Of a stretch of 64,000 bases of DNA, positions 24,086-33,554 are shown in pieces (position 1 is the stretch's first letter; each line of letters begins with the position of its first letter). Location: positions 248,001-312,000 of the forward strand of contig NZ_WFIX01000191.1 of the NCBI RefSeq assembly GCF_009745985.1. Direction: 5' to 3'. Under the pieces are notes generated by a model. The model had not been told where the DNA came from and ran no database searches. It worked only from the letters and a program-made list of their open reading frames with translations. This stretch comes from Microbacterium karelineae (GTDB taxonomy: Bacteria > Actinomycetota > Actinomycetes > Actinomycetales > Microbacteriaceae). Made by a program: the position numbers and the translations under genes.

Positions 24086-24987
24086 GAACCGGATCCCGGG
24101 CGCGCGTCGTGCCATGCGCGGATCAGGCGGTGCGCGACCGAGACGCCGCCCGGGAAGCCGAACTCGCCCTCGCCCCGCAGCCCGCGCGCGATCTCCTCGC
24201 GGGTGAACCAGCGCGCGTCGACGATCTCCTCGCCGTCGGGCCTCACCTCGCTCTCGTCGACCGCCGTCGCGTGGAAGCCGAGCATGAGCGAGCGCGGATA
24301 GGGCCACGCCTGCGAGGCGATGTACCGGATGTCGCGCACCCGTACGCCGGCTTCCTCGGCGATCTCGCGGTGGACGGTCTGCTCCGCCGACTCGCCCGCT
24401 TCGACGAATCCCGCGAAGCAGGAGTACATCCGACCGCCCCACGCGGCGTTCGCGCCGAGCAGGATCCGCTCGCCATCGGCGCTCGTGATGCCGACGATCA
24501 CGGCGGGATCAGTGCGCGGGAAGTGCTCGCGCCTGCACGCGTCGCAGCGACGAACCCAGCCCGCCGTCGTCAGGCCGGCCCGCTCGCCGCATGCCGGGCA
24601 GTGCGCCGCGTCGACGTGCCAGCGCCCGAGCGCCACGGCGGTCGCCAGCAGGTCCGCCTCGCCGGGAGCGAGCGCCGCCCCCGACTCGCGGAACGACGCC
24701 CACTCCCCCGCTGGCGCCTCCTGCGGTGGGTCGGTGAGGGCTGCGAGGAGCACACCCGAGCCGTCGGCGTCCCGGCCGAGGAACGCCCACGACGCCGGTC
24801 CGATGACATCGGGCGGCGCGACGGGGGCGAGCACGGCCCCCGCATCATCGCGGACGACGGGCGTGCGGTCGCCGTGGACGAGCAGGACGCGCGTACGCGC
24901 GTCGCCGCGGAGGGCCGCCATGAGTCCGTCCGCCATGCGCTCATCCGCGCTGAGGGCCACCGGTCCGAGGACGGCGGAAACGGTCAT
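24082..24987 (-). CDS. nudC: NAD(H) pyrophosphatase
   Basis: Cleaves NAD(H), and removes NAD caps from RNA in some bacteria, to NMN(H) and AMP. The 301-residue protein has the NudC layout: an N-terminal domain, a zinc ribbon (Cys130, Cys133, Cys148, Cys151), and a NUDIX box GFVEAGESAEQTVHREIAEE that continues AGV (193-215). The NAD-specific signature appears as SQAWPYPRS (225-233; consensus SQPWPFPxS). GGGAGGGAG precedes the ATG. Translation is coupled to uvrD2 downstream. Confidence 0.94.
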   Translation of the reverse strand: MTVSAVLGPVALSADERMADGLMAALRGDARTRVLLVHGDRTPVVRDDAGAVLAPVAPPDVIGPASWAFLGRDADGSGVLLAALTDPPQEAPAGEWASFRESGAALAPGEADLLATAVALGRWHVDAAHCPACGERAGLTTAGWVRRCDACRREHFPRTDPAVIVGITSADGERILLGANAAWGGRMYSCFAGFVEAGESAEQTVHREIAEEAGVRVRDIRYIASQAWPYPRSLMLGFHATAVDESEVRPDGEEIVDARWFTREEIARGLRGEGEFGFPGGVSVAHRLIRAWHDARPGSGS

Positions 24988-25038
24988 CGACTCCCTCCCT
25001 GCGGGGCGTGGCGTGGCGTGTGGTCGCGCCGAGCGACC

Positions 25039-25044
25039 TAGTCT
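25039..25044 (+). promoter_or_regulatory. leaderless -10 element (TAGTCT)
   Basis: TAGTCT ends seven bases before the ATG of the phosphotransferase-family gene. Confidence 0.5.
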
Positions 25045-25051
25045 GGGCGGC

Positions 25052-26260
25052 ATGGCACGATCCCCCCTCACTCTAGCCGCGGCCGCGACGGCGGCCGTGC
25101 CCGAGGCCGATATCCGGGCGACGCGGCGCCTGACCGCGGGAGGGGCGGGCCGCTTCGACGCGGCCCTCGTCACGCTCGACGACGGCGACGAGCTGGTCGT
25201 GCGGATCCCGACGGGCGAGGACTCGCTCGCCGATGCCGAGAGCGAGCTCGTCGCGCTGCGGGCGCTCACCGCGGGAGCCCGCGAGATGCTCGGCTTCGGC
25301 GTCCCCGCGGTGCGCGGCGCGGCGTCGTCCGACGAGATGCGGGCGATCGTGACGACCTATCTCCCGGGCTATCAGGTCGAGGCGGCCCATATCCCCCCGG
25401 GCCGCGGCGTCGCGCGCGAGATCGGGGCCGCGATCGCCCGGATCCACGCCCTGCCGCCGTCGGTCGTGCGCGGCGCGGGCCTCCCCGCGCGCACGCCGGC
25501 CGACGCGCGCGCGGACCTCGAGCGGCTGCTCGACACGATCGGGCGCAGCGGGCGCGTCCCCGTACGGCTGATGGTGCGGTGGCGCGAAGCAGCGGAGGAC
25601 GACCGACTCTGGGGATACGAGTCGACGGTCGTGCTCGGCGGTGCGCAGGCCACCTCCTTCGTCTTCCAGGACGATGCGGCAGACGAGCCGGTCGTGACGG
25701 GCGTGCTCGACTGGCAGGGTCTGGCCCTCGGCGACCCGGCCGTGGACCTGCACTGGACCGCGGCGGCGCCCGACGCGGCGGACGATGTGTTCGCGGCGTA
25801 TGCCGAGGGGTCGGTCCGCGCGCCCGACCGCGCGCTGCGGGTGCGGGCACGACTGCACGCCGAGCTCGAGTTCGCGCGCTGGCTCGCCCACGGGATCGAG
25901 ACCCACCGCGCGCAGGTCGTCGACGACGCTGCCGATCTGCTCGAGTCGCTCTCGGCGGGCCTCGTCGACGACGTCCTCCTCGCGGACATGCCGTCGCGCG
26001 AGCGCGCCGACGTCAGCGACGCGATCGCGCTGCTCGACCGCATGCCCGCGACCTCGCGAGACGAGGCCGACACGTCGATGCACACCGACGCCTTCGGGCC
26101 GGAGGACCTGCGCCTGCATGGCGACGAGGACTGGGACGCATCGCCGCCGCGCCGCGCGACGGAGGACGAGTCGACGCAGGCCGTCGACGCGCCGGGATCC
26201 GACGAGACGCAGCCGGTCGACCTGTCGGACGCCGAGACCGACCGGCTGGATCGGCGCTGA
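25052..26260 (+). CDS. phosphotransferase (APH-like kinase fold), catalytic HGD motif not seen
   Basis: A 402-residue protein of the aminoglycoside/macrolide phosphotransferase fold. An N-lobe (about 1-100) is followed by a C-lobe. The metal-binding motif GVLDWQGLALGDPAVDLHW (about 222-240) is intact, but the site where HGDxxxxN should stand reads TVVLGGAQATSFVF, with no catalytic Asp. It may be a pseudokinase or use another residue. The C-terminal 70 residues are acidic and disordered. It stands alone on the plus strand between nudC and adnB, where mycobacteria have an unrelated gene. The substrate is unknown. Confidence 0.75.
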   Translation: MARSPLTLAAAATAAVPEADIRATRRLTAGGAGRFDAALVTLDDGDELVVRIPTGEDSLADAESELVALRALTAGAREMLGFGVPAVRGAASSDEMRAIVTTYLPGYQVEAAHIPPGRGVAREIGAAIARIHALPPSVVRGAGLPARTPADARADLERLLDTIGRSGRVPVRLMVRWREAAEDDRLWGYESTVVLGGAQATSFVFQDDAADEPVVTGVLDWQGLALGDPAVDLHWTAAAPDAADDVFAAYAEGSVRAPDRALRVRARLHAELEFARWLAHGIETHRAQVVDDAADLLESLSAGLVDDVLLADMPSRERADVSDAIALLDRMPATSRDEADTSMHTDAFGPEDLRLHGDEDWDASPPRRATEDESTQAVDAPGSDETQPVDLSDAETDRLDRR

Positions 26261-26267
26261 CGACGCG

Positions 26268-29200
26268 TCACCCCTGCCGCGCCGCGCGCCACCGTTCGAT
26301 CAGTTCGGCCTCGCCCATCGGCCGATCATCGCGCAGGACCAGGTCGTCCGGGACGTAGTACAGCGCCACATCGATCTCGTCGAGCGGCACGCCATGGCGA
26401 CGATGGTAGGCGAGCCGATACAGCGCGAGCTGCAGCATGCGCTCCTCCCGCTCCTTCGCGGTGGACGGTGCCTTCCCCGTCTTCCAGTCGACGATCTCGA
26501 TGCGATCGCCGCGGCGGTAGACCGCGTCGAGCTTGCAGATCATGATGTGCGGATCGCCGGCGTCCAGCTCGAGCGCGAAGTCGACCTCCGTCTCGACCTC
26601 GATCGGCCTGAGCGCGGCCCATTCGCCGCGTTCGAAGATCGCGCGCAGACGCGCGAGGTCCCGTTCGTCCTCCGCGCTCGCGACCGCCGTCCCGCTCCAC
26701 TCACCCTCGTCGTCGACGTCCCAGAGCGCGTCGTCCACGGACACGGCGGGGCCCGAGACGCCGGACCGCTTCTCGACCCACTGGTGGAAGAGCGTGCCGA
26801 GCCGTGTCTGCCGGTAGGGCCGCTCGGGCATCGGCCGCACGAGGTCACCCAGAGCGTCGTAGAATCCGACGACGTAGTCCTTGAACTTCGACGCGGGCAC
26901 GCGCGTCGGAACCGCAGCCGACACCCCGCGCGCGACCTCTTCTCGCTCGGCGAGCAGTCGCGCGAGCTCCGGGGTCGGCTCGGTCGATCCGGCCGCCCGC
27001 ACGAGCCCGGCGGCCTCCGCGACACGCGACCGCCTCGCGCCCAGCGCGTCGAGCGGCCATTCGAGCGTCGTCGCGTGTCCGGCGTAGGGGTTCTCCGCTT
27101 CGTCGCCGACGGGTTCGATCGGCTCGCGCGCCAGCTCGTCGAGGATCTCGTCGAGGAAGACACTCGGCCGTCGCGGCTTCGACTGACCGGCCCAGTGGGA
27201 TCCGGTCAGCAGCAGATCACCCCGCGCCCGCGTGACAGCGACATACGCGAGACGGCGCTCCTCGTCACCCTGGTGCGCGCGTCCCGCGGACTTGAACTCG
27301 TCGAAGGCGCGACGGAGCTCCTTCTCGGCGGCCTTCTTCTCGGCGCCATCGAGGGAGATGGCGGGCGCCTGCCACTCGAAACGAGGCAGAGCAGCGGCAT
27401 CGCCGCGGAAGACGTACGGCAGATGCCCGAAGGCGAAGCCGCCCATGACGTTCTTGGGCGAGCCCGGGAGCTCGCCTTCGACCAACCGTACGACGGCGAC
27501 CGCGTCCCATTCGAGCCCCTTCGAGCCGTGGATCGTCAGCAGCTGGACGACGCCCGGCTCCGGCGGCTCGGTGTGCGGCATGAGGTCGTCGGCCTGTTCG
27601 GCATGGTCGAGCCATGCCAGGACGCTCCCGATGGTGCCGCGCTCGTCGACCGCGAGGAAGCCGCGCACCTCGTCGGCGAACGCCCGCAGCTGCGCGGAGG
27701 CCGTGCGGGCCGAGCCACGCGTCTCGTTCGCGGCCAGCTCGATGTCGAGGCGCAGCTCCTGTTCGATCATGCGCAGGAGATCGGGGATCGGCTGACCGGC
27801 CGCCCGGCGGAGGCGATCGAACATCTCGGCCGCCTCGCGGAGTCGGGCGCGTCCCTCGTCGCTGAACGCACCGAGGAGGCGATAGCCTTCGCGCGCCGTG
27901 CGCACGAAGTCGAGAGCGTCGATGATCGAGACCTGCTCATCGATCCCCGCCGATTCGCGCACTCTCTGCCGCACGTCGTCGGGCAGGGGTGCGAGCGACT
28001 CGTCGCGCCGCGACAGCTCGGAGGCGAGGTCGTGCAGCGCCCCCATGTCGGCGAGCCCGACCGCGAACCGCGGGCCCACGAGCAGGCGGATGAGCGACGA
28101 TCCTTCGGACGGGTCGTGGAGCACGCGCAGCGCGGACACGAGGTCGGTCACCTCGGGGACAGCGAGGAGGCCTCCGAGCCCCAGGATGCGATGCGGCACG
28201 CCCTGCGCCGCGAGGGCGTCGGCGAAGCGCTGCATGTGCTTCTTCGAGCGGAAGAGGATCGCGCCGGTATGGGGCGCGCCCGCCGCGTGCTCGACGATGT
28301 GCTCGCGACGGCGCTCGACGAACCAGTCGGCGACCCGCTCAGCCTCCTCGTCGACCGTCTCGGCGAAGACGACGTCGAGGCGGCCCTCGCCGGCCCCTGG
28401 ACGGGGTTCGAGCTCGTGCACGGCGGGCCGATCAGGGCGCGCGAACGGGCGAACGAGCCGGTTGGCGGCGCGCAGCACGACCCGGTCGTTGCGCCAGCTC
28501 GTCATGAGATCGAAGCTGTGTGTCGGCGCGGCACGCGCGAAGTCGTGGGCGAAGGCGTGGATGTTGTCGGCGCTCGCCCCGCGCCACCCGTAGATCGCCT
28601 GGTTCGGGTCTCCGACCGCCATGACGGCCGTGTCTCGGAACAGGGCGGAGAGGAGCCGCGTCTGCAGGACCGACGTGTCCTGGTACTCGTCGAGCAGCAC
28701 GACACGGTGCTGCGCTCGCAGCGCGTCGGCGACGTCCGGAGCGGCTTCCACGACGTCGAGCGCCCCCGACACCTGGTCGGCGAAGTCGAGCACGCCGCGG
28801 CGCTGCTTCTCGGCGTCGTACTCGGCGACGAGGTCGAGGAGCACCGGCAGGGCCTTGAGCGCCGCGTGCGCGCTCTCCCAGGGCCGAGTCGATGACACGG
28901 TCGGGTCGACGAATGCTGCGAACGCGGCCGCCTGCGCCGCCGCGTACCGGCGCACCGCGTCGGGCGCCGTGCGATTGTCGAGGAGCGCACCCGCGAGGTT
29001 CTGGATCGCTCGGACGATCTCGCCGAGGCCGCTGTCGAGATCCTCGAGGCCGACGCCGTCCGCCGCGATCGCGACCCGCCGCGCGACGACCCACGCTGAC
29101 GAGCCGCTGAGCATTCCCGCATCGGGATCTCGGCCGATGCGCGCCGCGTTCTCGCGCACGACCGAGTCGGCGAAGGCGTTGTAGGTCGACACACGGGGTC

Positions 29201-29672
29201 GGTTGAGCAGCCGGTCGTCGGCCTCGGACGCGCGCGAGTCGGTGCCGAACCGGGACGCGAAGCCGTCGAGGACCTCGCGACGCACGGCCGCGCGCTGGGC
29301 CGGCGCGGCGGCATCCGCGATGCGGGCGAACTCGCGGCTCTCGACGATCTCGGGAAGATGAGGGAGCAGGCCGCGGCGATCGAACTCGTCGATCTCGTCG
29401 AGTCGGCGGGCGATCCGCTCGGCGAGCTCGCCTGCGGCCTTCCGCGTGAAGGTCAGCCCGAGGATCTCGTCGGCGCGCACGTGCCCGTTCGCGACGAGCC
29501 ACACCACGCGCGCCGACATCGTCTCGGTCTTGCCGCTGCCGGCGCCGGCGACCACGAGCGCCGGTTCGGGCGGCGCCTCGATCACGGCGCGCTGTGCGCG
29601 CGTCGGCGCGAACAGCCCGAGAGCGCGCGAGATGAGGTCGGCCGAGAGGTCGAGGGGCGTCGTACGGGTCAT
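26268..29672 (-). CDS. adnB: AdnB-like helicase-nuclease subunit
   Basis: A subunit of the AdnAB end-resecting motor-nuclease used in actinobacterial double-strand break repair. The 1134-residue protein has an N-terminal UvrD-type motor with Walker A AGAGSGKT (42-49), VLLDEYQDTSVLQ (II), GDPNQAIYGWRGA (III), TIHGSKGLEWDAVAV (V) and EERRLAYVAVTRA (VI). The C-terminal RecB-type nuclease has IEIVDWKTGK (metal Asp and Lys) and QLALYRLAY. The intact motor motifs and second position in the operon argue for AdnB. The ATG overlaps the adnA stop. The frame stays open upstream, but MTRTTPLDL is the natural start. Confidence 0.9.
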   Translation of the reverse strand: MTRTTPLDLSADLISRALGLFAPTRAQRAVIEAPPEPALVVAGAGSGKTETMSARVVWLVANGHVRADEILGLTFTRKAAGELAERIARRLDEIDEFDRRGLLPHLPEIVESREFARIADAAAPAQRAAVRREVLDGFASRFGTDSRASEADDRLLNRPRVSTYNAFADSVVRENAARIGRDPDAGMLSGSSAWVVARRVAIAADGVGLEDLDSGLGEIVRAIQNLAGALLDNRTAPDAVRRYAAAQAAAFAAFVDPTVSSTRPWESAHAALKALPVLLDLVAEYDAEKQRRGVLDFADQVSGALDVVEAAPDVADALRAQHRVVLLDEYQDTSVLQTRLLSALFRDTAVMAVGDPNQAIYGWRGASADNIHAFAHDFARAAPTHSFDLMTSWRNDRVVLRAANRLVRPFARPDRPAVHELEPRPGAGEGRLDVVFAETVDEEAERVADWFVERRREHIVEHAAGAPHTGAILFRSKKHMQRFADALAAQGVPHRILGLGGLLAVPEVTDLVSALRVLHDPSEGSSLIRLLVGPRFAVGLADMGALHDLASELSRRDESLAPLPDDVRQRVRESAGIDEQVSIIDALDFVRTAREGYRLLGAFSDEGRARLREAAEMFDRLRRAAGQPIPDLLRMIEQELRLDIELAANETRGSARTASAQLRAFADEVRGFLAVDERGTIGSVLAWLDHAEQADDLMPHTEPPEPGVVQLLTIHGSKGLEWDAVAVVRLVEGELPGSPKNVMGGFAFGHLPYVFRGDAAALPRFEWQAPAISLDGAEKKAAEKELRRAFDEFKSAGRAHQGDEERRLAYVAVTRARGDLLLTGSHWAGQSKPRRPSVFLDEILDELAREPIEPVGDEAENPYAGHATTLEWPLDALGARRSRVAEAAGLVRAAGSTEPTPELARLLAEREEVARGVSAAVPTRVPASKFKDYVVGFYDALGDLVRPMPERPYRQTRLGTLFHQWVEKRSGVSGPAVSVDDALWDVDDEGEWSGTAVASAEDERDLARLRAIFERGEWAALRPIEVETEVDFALELDAGDPHIMICKLDAVYRRGDRIEIVDWKTGKAPSTAKEREERMLQLALYRLAYHRRHGVPLDEIDVALYYVPDDLVLRDDRPMGEAELIERWRAARQG

Positions 29673-32600
29673 GCGCTGACCGCTCCGATCGTGTGGATCC
29701 GGCACACCGGCGCGAACATGCCGCCGCGGCAGTGCGATTCGGCCGATGCCTGGAAGCTCGACGCCGACATGCCGCGCGCCGCCTCGGCGACGCGCCGCAG
29801 GAACGCGGCGCGTGCCTCTCCTGCAAGCAGGTGCTGGTGCGCGACGCGGTACCGGCTCGATCTGAGCCCCTTGGAGACGACGATCAGGCGCGCCCCGGCG
29901 ACAGCGCGCGCGTCGGCGCCCTCGATGAGGCCGCTCTCGACGGCGATCTGGTAGGCGGCCAGCTGTGCGTCGTCGGCCACCTTGTCGTCGCTCAGCCGCG
30001 CCTCGCCTTTTCCGCTCTTGAGGTCGGCGACGACAACGCGCTCGAGCGCATCGCCGTCGGCGGCGCGCATCGCCTCGAAGCCGCGGCCGCGCGCGGGCGC
30101 ATGCTCGCCCGCGCCGCGCGGATACGTCTCGACACGATCGATCACACCCGAGATCACCGCGCGCTGCGGTCCGCTCAGATCGTCGCCCGTGACGATCCGC
30201 GCGTCGGCGTCGTCCTCCTCGTCGAGGGCGATCGCGAAGCGGAAGGGCGCCTCCGAGGCCACCACGCGCCCGCCCTCCGCGCGGGTGCGCGCGAGATAGT
30301 CGTCGAGGTTCTCGATGTACTCGTCGATGCGCCGCCGTTCTCGTGAGCGGATCCACGCCGTCTCGAAGTCGAGCTCGCCCCACCGCTCGTCGACGACCGC
30401 TCGCATCGCATCGATCCCGCCGTCGGGGACACGCTCGAGCGCCGCGTGGAGCAGGGTTCCGAGGCCCGCGCTCGGCGACGTGATCGAATCGCCCCCGAGC
30501 GCCGCGATCGCCCAGCTCAGCCCGCACTCCTCGAAGCCATCGATCTGCGACGGCGAGACCCGCACCGGCTCCCGCTCGAGGTCGCGAAGCGGCGCCGTCG
30601 TCGACGCTGGCCGCACGCCGTACCACTCGTCGGGGTCGGCGCCCGGCACGCCGCTGTCGGCGAGGATCCGCAGCTGCCCCGCCGCCTCTGCCCGTGCGCC
30701 GGGGTCGTCTGAGGTCGTGAGCACGCGACGGTGCCGGGCGACGAGCCCGCGGAGTGTGAGCGGATGGTCCGACTCGGCCTCGGCGGGCTCCTCGGGCGGC
30801 AGGTAGGCGAGCAGCGGGCTCGGTGCGCCGTCGTCGTCGTCGACGGCGGTGACGATGAGGCGCGACCGCGCACGCGAGAGCGCCCTCACGAAGAGCCGCA
30901 GCTCGTCATGGAGCGCCTGACGACGGCGATCGAGCTGGTCGAGACCGTCGCTGGGATCGTGCCCCTCCCGTGCGGCCAGGAGAGCGCCAGGCAGCCGCCA
31001 CGAGCCGAGCAGGCCTCCGCGCAGCCGCGTGTTCGGCCACACGCCGTCCTGCAGGCCGGCGATCACCACCACCTCGAACTCCGTCGAGAGCGCGTTCGCC
31101 GGGGTGAGGAGCGAGACGGTCGCGCCGCGCTCGGGCGCCGAGAGGGAGTCCTCCGGGACGTCGCTGTCGAGGATCTCACGGAGGAATCGCTGCGGACCGT
31201 CGTGCGGATCGCGTTCGATCGATCGCTTGGCCGCGTCGAAGAGCGAGACGAGCCCATCGAGCGCGCGGGCGACCTCGCCGGAGGTGGGCCCGGACGAGGT
31301 CGCGATGCGGCGCCACACATCGGACAGCCGGCGGCCGTCGAGCCCACGTGCCCTGTCCCAGACGTGCCAGAGGAGCTCGTGCACCGTCGCACCGCGCGCC
31401 CCCATCTCGCCCACCTCGCGGAGGGTCGTCGCGAAGCGCTCGGCCGAGCGCCCCTCCGCCGTGTCGAGCGGGGCGAACAGCGCGGGGTGCGCGAACGCCT
31501 CCCGGAGCAGCTCACGAGCCGGGCGCGCGCCGCCGTCCGCCAGCTCGGCGTGGCGGAGGCCGCCGCGCAGGCGTCGGAGCGCGACGCCCGTGAAGCCGCC
31601 GAAGGGCGAGCGCAGGGCGTCGACGACCGCCTCATCGTCGCGCTGCGCGGCGGGCGTGAGCCCGAGCCGCACGATCTCCATGATCTGCCGCACCGCGCGC
31701 TCGCTGCCGAGAGGCCGCGGGACGCCGGCGGCTCGGGTCGGCACATCGCGCGCCGCCAGCTCGGTCTCGAGCGCGACGAGCTGCCGGGTGTCATGCGCGA
31801 TCACCGCCATCGCGCCCCATGGCACCCCCTCCATCAGGTGCAGCTCGCGGAGCCGGCGCGCGATCCGGTCGCACTCCTCCCCGGACGAGGCCGCCCTCAT
31901 CACCGCCACGTCGTTCCAGGCCGCCGGCTCCGGCCCAGGGGCGCGCCGGTGCTCGACGCTGCCGCCCGCGCCGATCGCCTGCGTCATCCGGCGGACGAGC
32001 CACGTGAGCTCCGGGCTCTGCCGGTGCTGGCGCGCCAGCACCTGCACGCCGCCGAGCGATGACGCAAGGCCTGCGAAGAGCTCGGGTGTGACGCCGCGGA
32101 AGGCGCCGGAGGCGATATCGGGGTCGCCGGCCGCGAGCACCGCGATCCCCCGCGCCCGCAGCGCCTCGACGAGTGCGACGCCGCCGCGCGTGAGCTCCTG
32201 CGCGTCGTCCACGAGCACCACCCGCAGCCGCTCGATCGTCGGCAGCTCCCGCCCCTCCCGCAGCGCGCGCACCGCGCCGCTCACGAGCTCGGCGGCGTCG
32301 AGCGCGTCCGTGCGCAGATTCTGCACGACCGACGCGTACTCGGCGAGGAGCGCGGCGACGGGTGCCCACGCGCCTTCCGACAGGCCGCTCAGCTCGTCGC
32401 GCGAGGCGTCGAGCTCGACCGCCGTGTCGAGGAAGCCGCGCAGTTCGGAGCGGAAGTCGCGCGAGCGGCGCACCGTCGGGCCGAGGTGCTCAGGCCAGGA
32501 GATGCGCCCGTCGAGGATGTCGCCCTCGATGATCTGGGCGAGGATCCGATCCTGCTCGGCCCCCGTGAGGAGCTCTGGCGAGGACTCGCCCCCCGCGATC

Positions 32601-32905
32601 GCCTCGCCGCGCACGATCTGGAACGCGAACGACCCGACCGAGCGCGCGAGGGGACCGGGGGTCGCGACGTCGATGCGCACGCCGAGCCGATCGCGCAGCC
32701 GGGTCGCCGACGCGCGGGAGGGGGTGAGGACCAGCACCTGATCGGCCCCGTACGCCGCGGCTGCGCCGCCCACGAGGCGCGCGACGCGCTCCACGAGGAC
32801 CGACGTCTTGCCGCTGCCGGGCGCGCCGATGACGACGCCGCTCGCGTCCGGCGCGAGAGCGAGGACGGCCTGCTGATCGGGATCCCACGGGGTCTGCTGG
32901 GGCAT
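29669..32905 (-). CDS. adnA: AdnA-like helicase-nuclease subunit
   Basis: Partner of AdnB, 1078 residues. The N-terminal motor has Walker A GAPGSGKT (27-34), but motif II reads VLVDDAQEL instead of DExx, so this is the weaker motor. The C-terminal RecB-like nuclease has VVVADLKSGKG and AQLAAYQIAV. Cysteines in EECGLSW and near the end in HCRGGMFAPVC are placed like an iron-sulfur cluster of AddB-type nucleases (inferred). ATG 32905 is chosen because TAGCGT lies seven bases before it; ATG 32935 is in frame upstream. It is first in the adnA-adnB operon and co-directional with nudC-uvrD2. Confidence 0.88.
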   Translation of the reverse strand: MPQQTPWDPDQQAVLALAPDASGVVIGAPGSGKTSVLVERVARLVGGAAAAYGADQVLVLTPSRASATRLRDRLGVRIDVATPGPLARSVGSFAFQIVRGEAIAGGESSPELLTGAEQDRILAQIIEGDILDGRISWPEHLGPTVRRSRDFRSELRGFLDTAVELDASRDELSGLSEGAWAPVAALLAEYASVVQNLRTDALDAAELVSGAVRALREGRELPTIERLRVVLVDDAQELTRGGVALVEALRARGIAVLAAGDPDIASGAFRGVTPELFAGLASSLGGVQVLARQHRQSPELTWLVRRMTQAIGAGGSVEHRRAPGPEPAAWNDVAVMRAASSGEECDRIARRLRELHLMEGVPWGAMAVIAHDTRQLVALETELAARDVPTRAAGVPRPLGSERAVRQIMEIVRLGLTPAAQRDDEAVVDALRSPFGGFTGVALRRLRGGLRHAELADGGARPARELLREAFAHPALFAPLDTAEGRSAERFATTLREVGEMGARGATVHELLWHVWDRARGLDGRRLSDVWRRIATSSGPTSGEVARALDGLVSLFDAAKRSIERDPHDGPQRFLREILDSDVPEDSLSAPERGATVSLLTPANALSTEFEVVVIAGLQDGVWPNTRLRGGLLGSWRLPGALLAAREGHDPSDGLDQLDRRRQALHDELRLFVRALSRARSRLIVTAVDDDDGAPSPLLAYLPPEEPAEAESDHPLTLRGLVARHRRVLTTSDDPGARAEAAGQLRILADSGVPGADPDEWYGVRPASTTAPLRDLEREPVRVSPSQIDGFEECGLSWAIAALGGDSITSPSAGLGTLLHAALERVPDGGIDAMRAVVDERWGELDFETAWIRSRERRRIDEYIENLDDYLARTRAEGGRVVASEAPFRFAIALDEEDDADARIVTGDDLSGPQRAVISGVIDRVETYPRGAGEHAPARGRGFEAMRAADGDALERVVVADLKSGKGEARLSDDKVADDAQLAAYQIAVESGLIEGADARAVAGARLIVVSKGLRSSRYRVAHQHLLAGEARAAFLRRVAEAARGMSASSFQASAESHCRGGMFAPVCRIHTIGAVSA

Positions 32906-32912
32906 GCCGACC

Positions 32913-32918
32913 ACGCTA
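32913..32918 (-). promoter_or_regulatory. leaderless -10 element (TAGCGT) of adnA
   Basis: TAGCGT ends seven bases before ATG 32905. It lies inside the longer frame that begins at 32935, so it favours the shorter protein. Confidence 0.45.
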
Positions 32919-33040
32919 CCGAGGAGGTCCGACATTCCCGCGTTCGCCGTCAGCGTGCGCGGCGCCGCCCGCTCCCCCGCCTGTCATAGAGTTGAGGTGG
33001 CCCCGAACGGGGCGACTGGCGCGACGAAAGGCACGATCCC

Positions 33041-33262
33041 GTGGATATCCGCATCGGCATGATGAACACCGGCCGCGAGCTCAGCTTCACCTCCGACGAG
33101 ACGGCGGACGCCGTCGCGACCAAGGTCGACGAGGCGCTCACGAAGGAGTCCGCGCTCTCGCTCACGGACGTCAAGGGCACCACCTACATCGTCCCCTTCG
33201 GCGCCCTCGCGTTCGTCGAGGTCGGCTCCGAGGAGACGCGCCGCGTGGGCTTCGTCGCCTGA
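33041..33262 (+). CDS. DUF3107 family protein
   Basis: A 73-residue conserved actinobacterial protein of unknown function, beginning MDIRIGMMNTGRELSF and ending with the typical FGALAFVEVGSEETRRVGF. It is soluble, alpha/beta by appearance, without signal or membrane segment. It starts at a GTG with GAAAGG upstream. In mycobacteria the orthologue (TB9.4) sits in the same neighbourhood, near adnAB, the ferritin-like gene and a DEAD-box helicase gene. Confidence 0.88.
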   Translation: MDIRIGMMNTGRELSFTSDETADAVATKVDEALTKESALSLTDVKGTTYIVPFGALAFVEVGSEETRRVGFVA

Positions 33263-33269
33263 GACGCCG

Positions 33270-33554
33270 ATGTACATCCTCCTCGCCCTCATCGTCGCCG
33301 CTGCCGCGGGCACGGCCGCGCACTTCGCGCTGCCGGGGCGCGACCTGCGGGGAGCGACGCTGCCGGCCGCGATCGCGGTCGGCAGCGCGGCGGTCATCTA
33401 CGCGGCCCTCACCTGGACGCTCGGCGAGTCGAGCGGGTGGACGTGGCTCATCGCGCTCATCGCGCCCGCCGCGATCTCCGTCGCCGCCACGCTCGCGATC
33501 GTCAACGCCCGCCGTCGCGCGGATGCCGCGGAACGCGAGCGTCTGCACATCTGA
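33270..33554 (+). CDS. small membrane protein
   Basis: A 94-residue protein with three likely membrane segments (YILLALIVAAAAGTAAHFAL, AAIAVGSAAVIYAALTW and WTWLIALIAPAAISVAATLAI) and a basic C-terminal tail. No named family was recognised. It starts seven bases after the DUF3107 stop and is probably co-transcribed with it. The next gene is convergent and abuts its stop directly (33554/33555). Confidence 0.75.
   Translation: MYILLALIVAAAAGTAAHFALPGRDLRGATLPAAIAVGSAAVIYAALTWTLGESSGWTWLIALIAPAAISVAATLAIVNARRRADAAERERLHI

Noticed and set aside
22616-24301. 561-codon plus-strand frame
   Set aside because: It is antisense to uvrD2, whose helicase motifs are complete.
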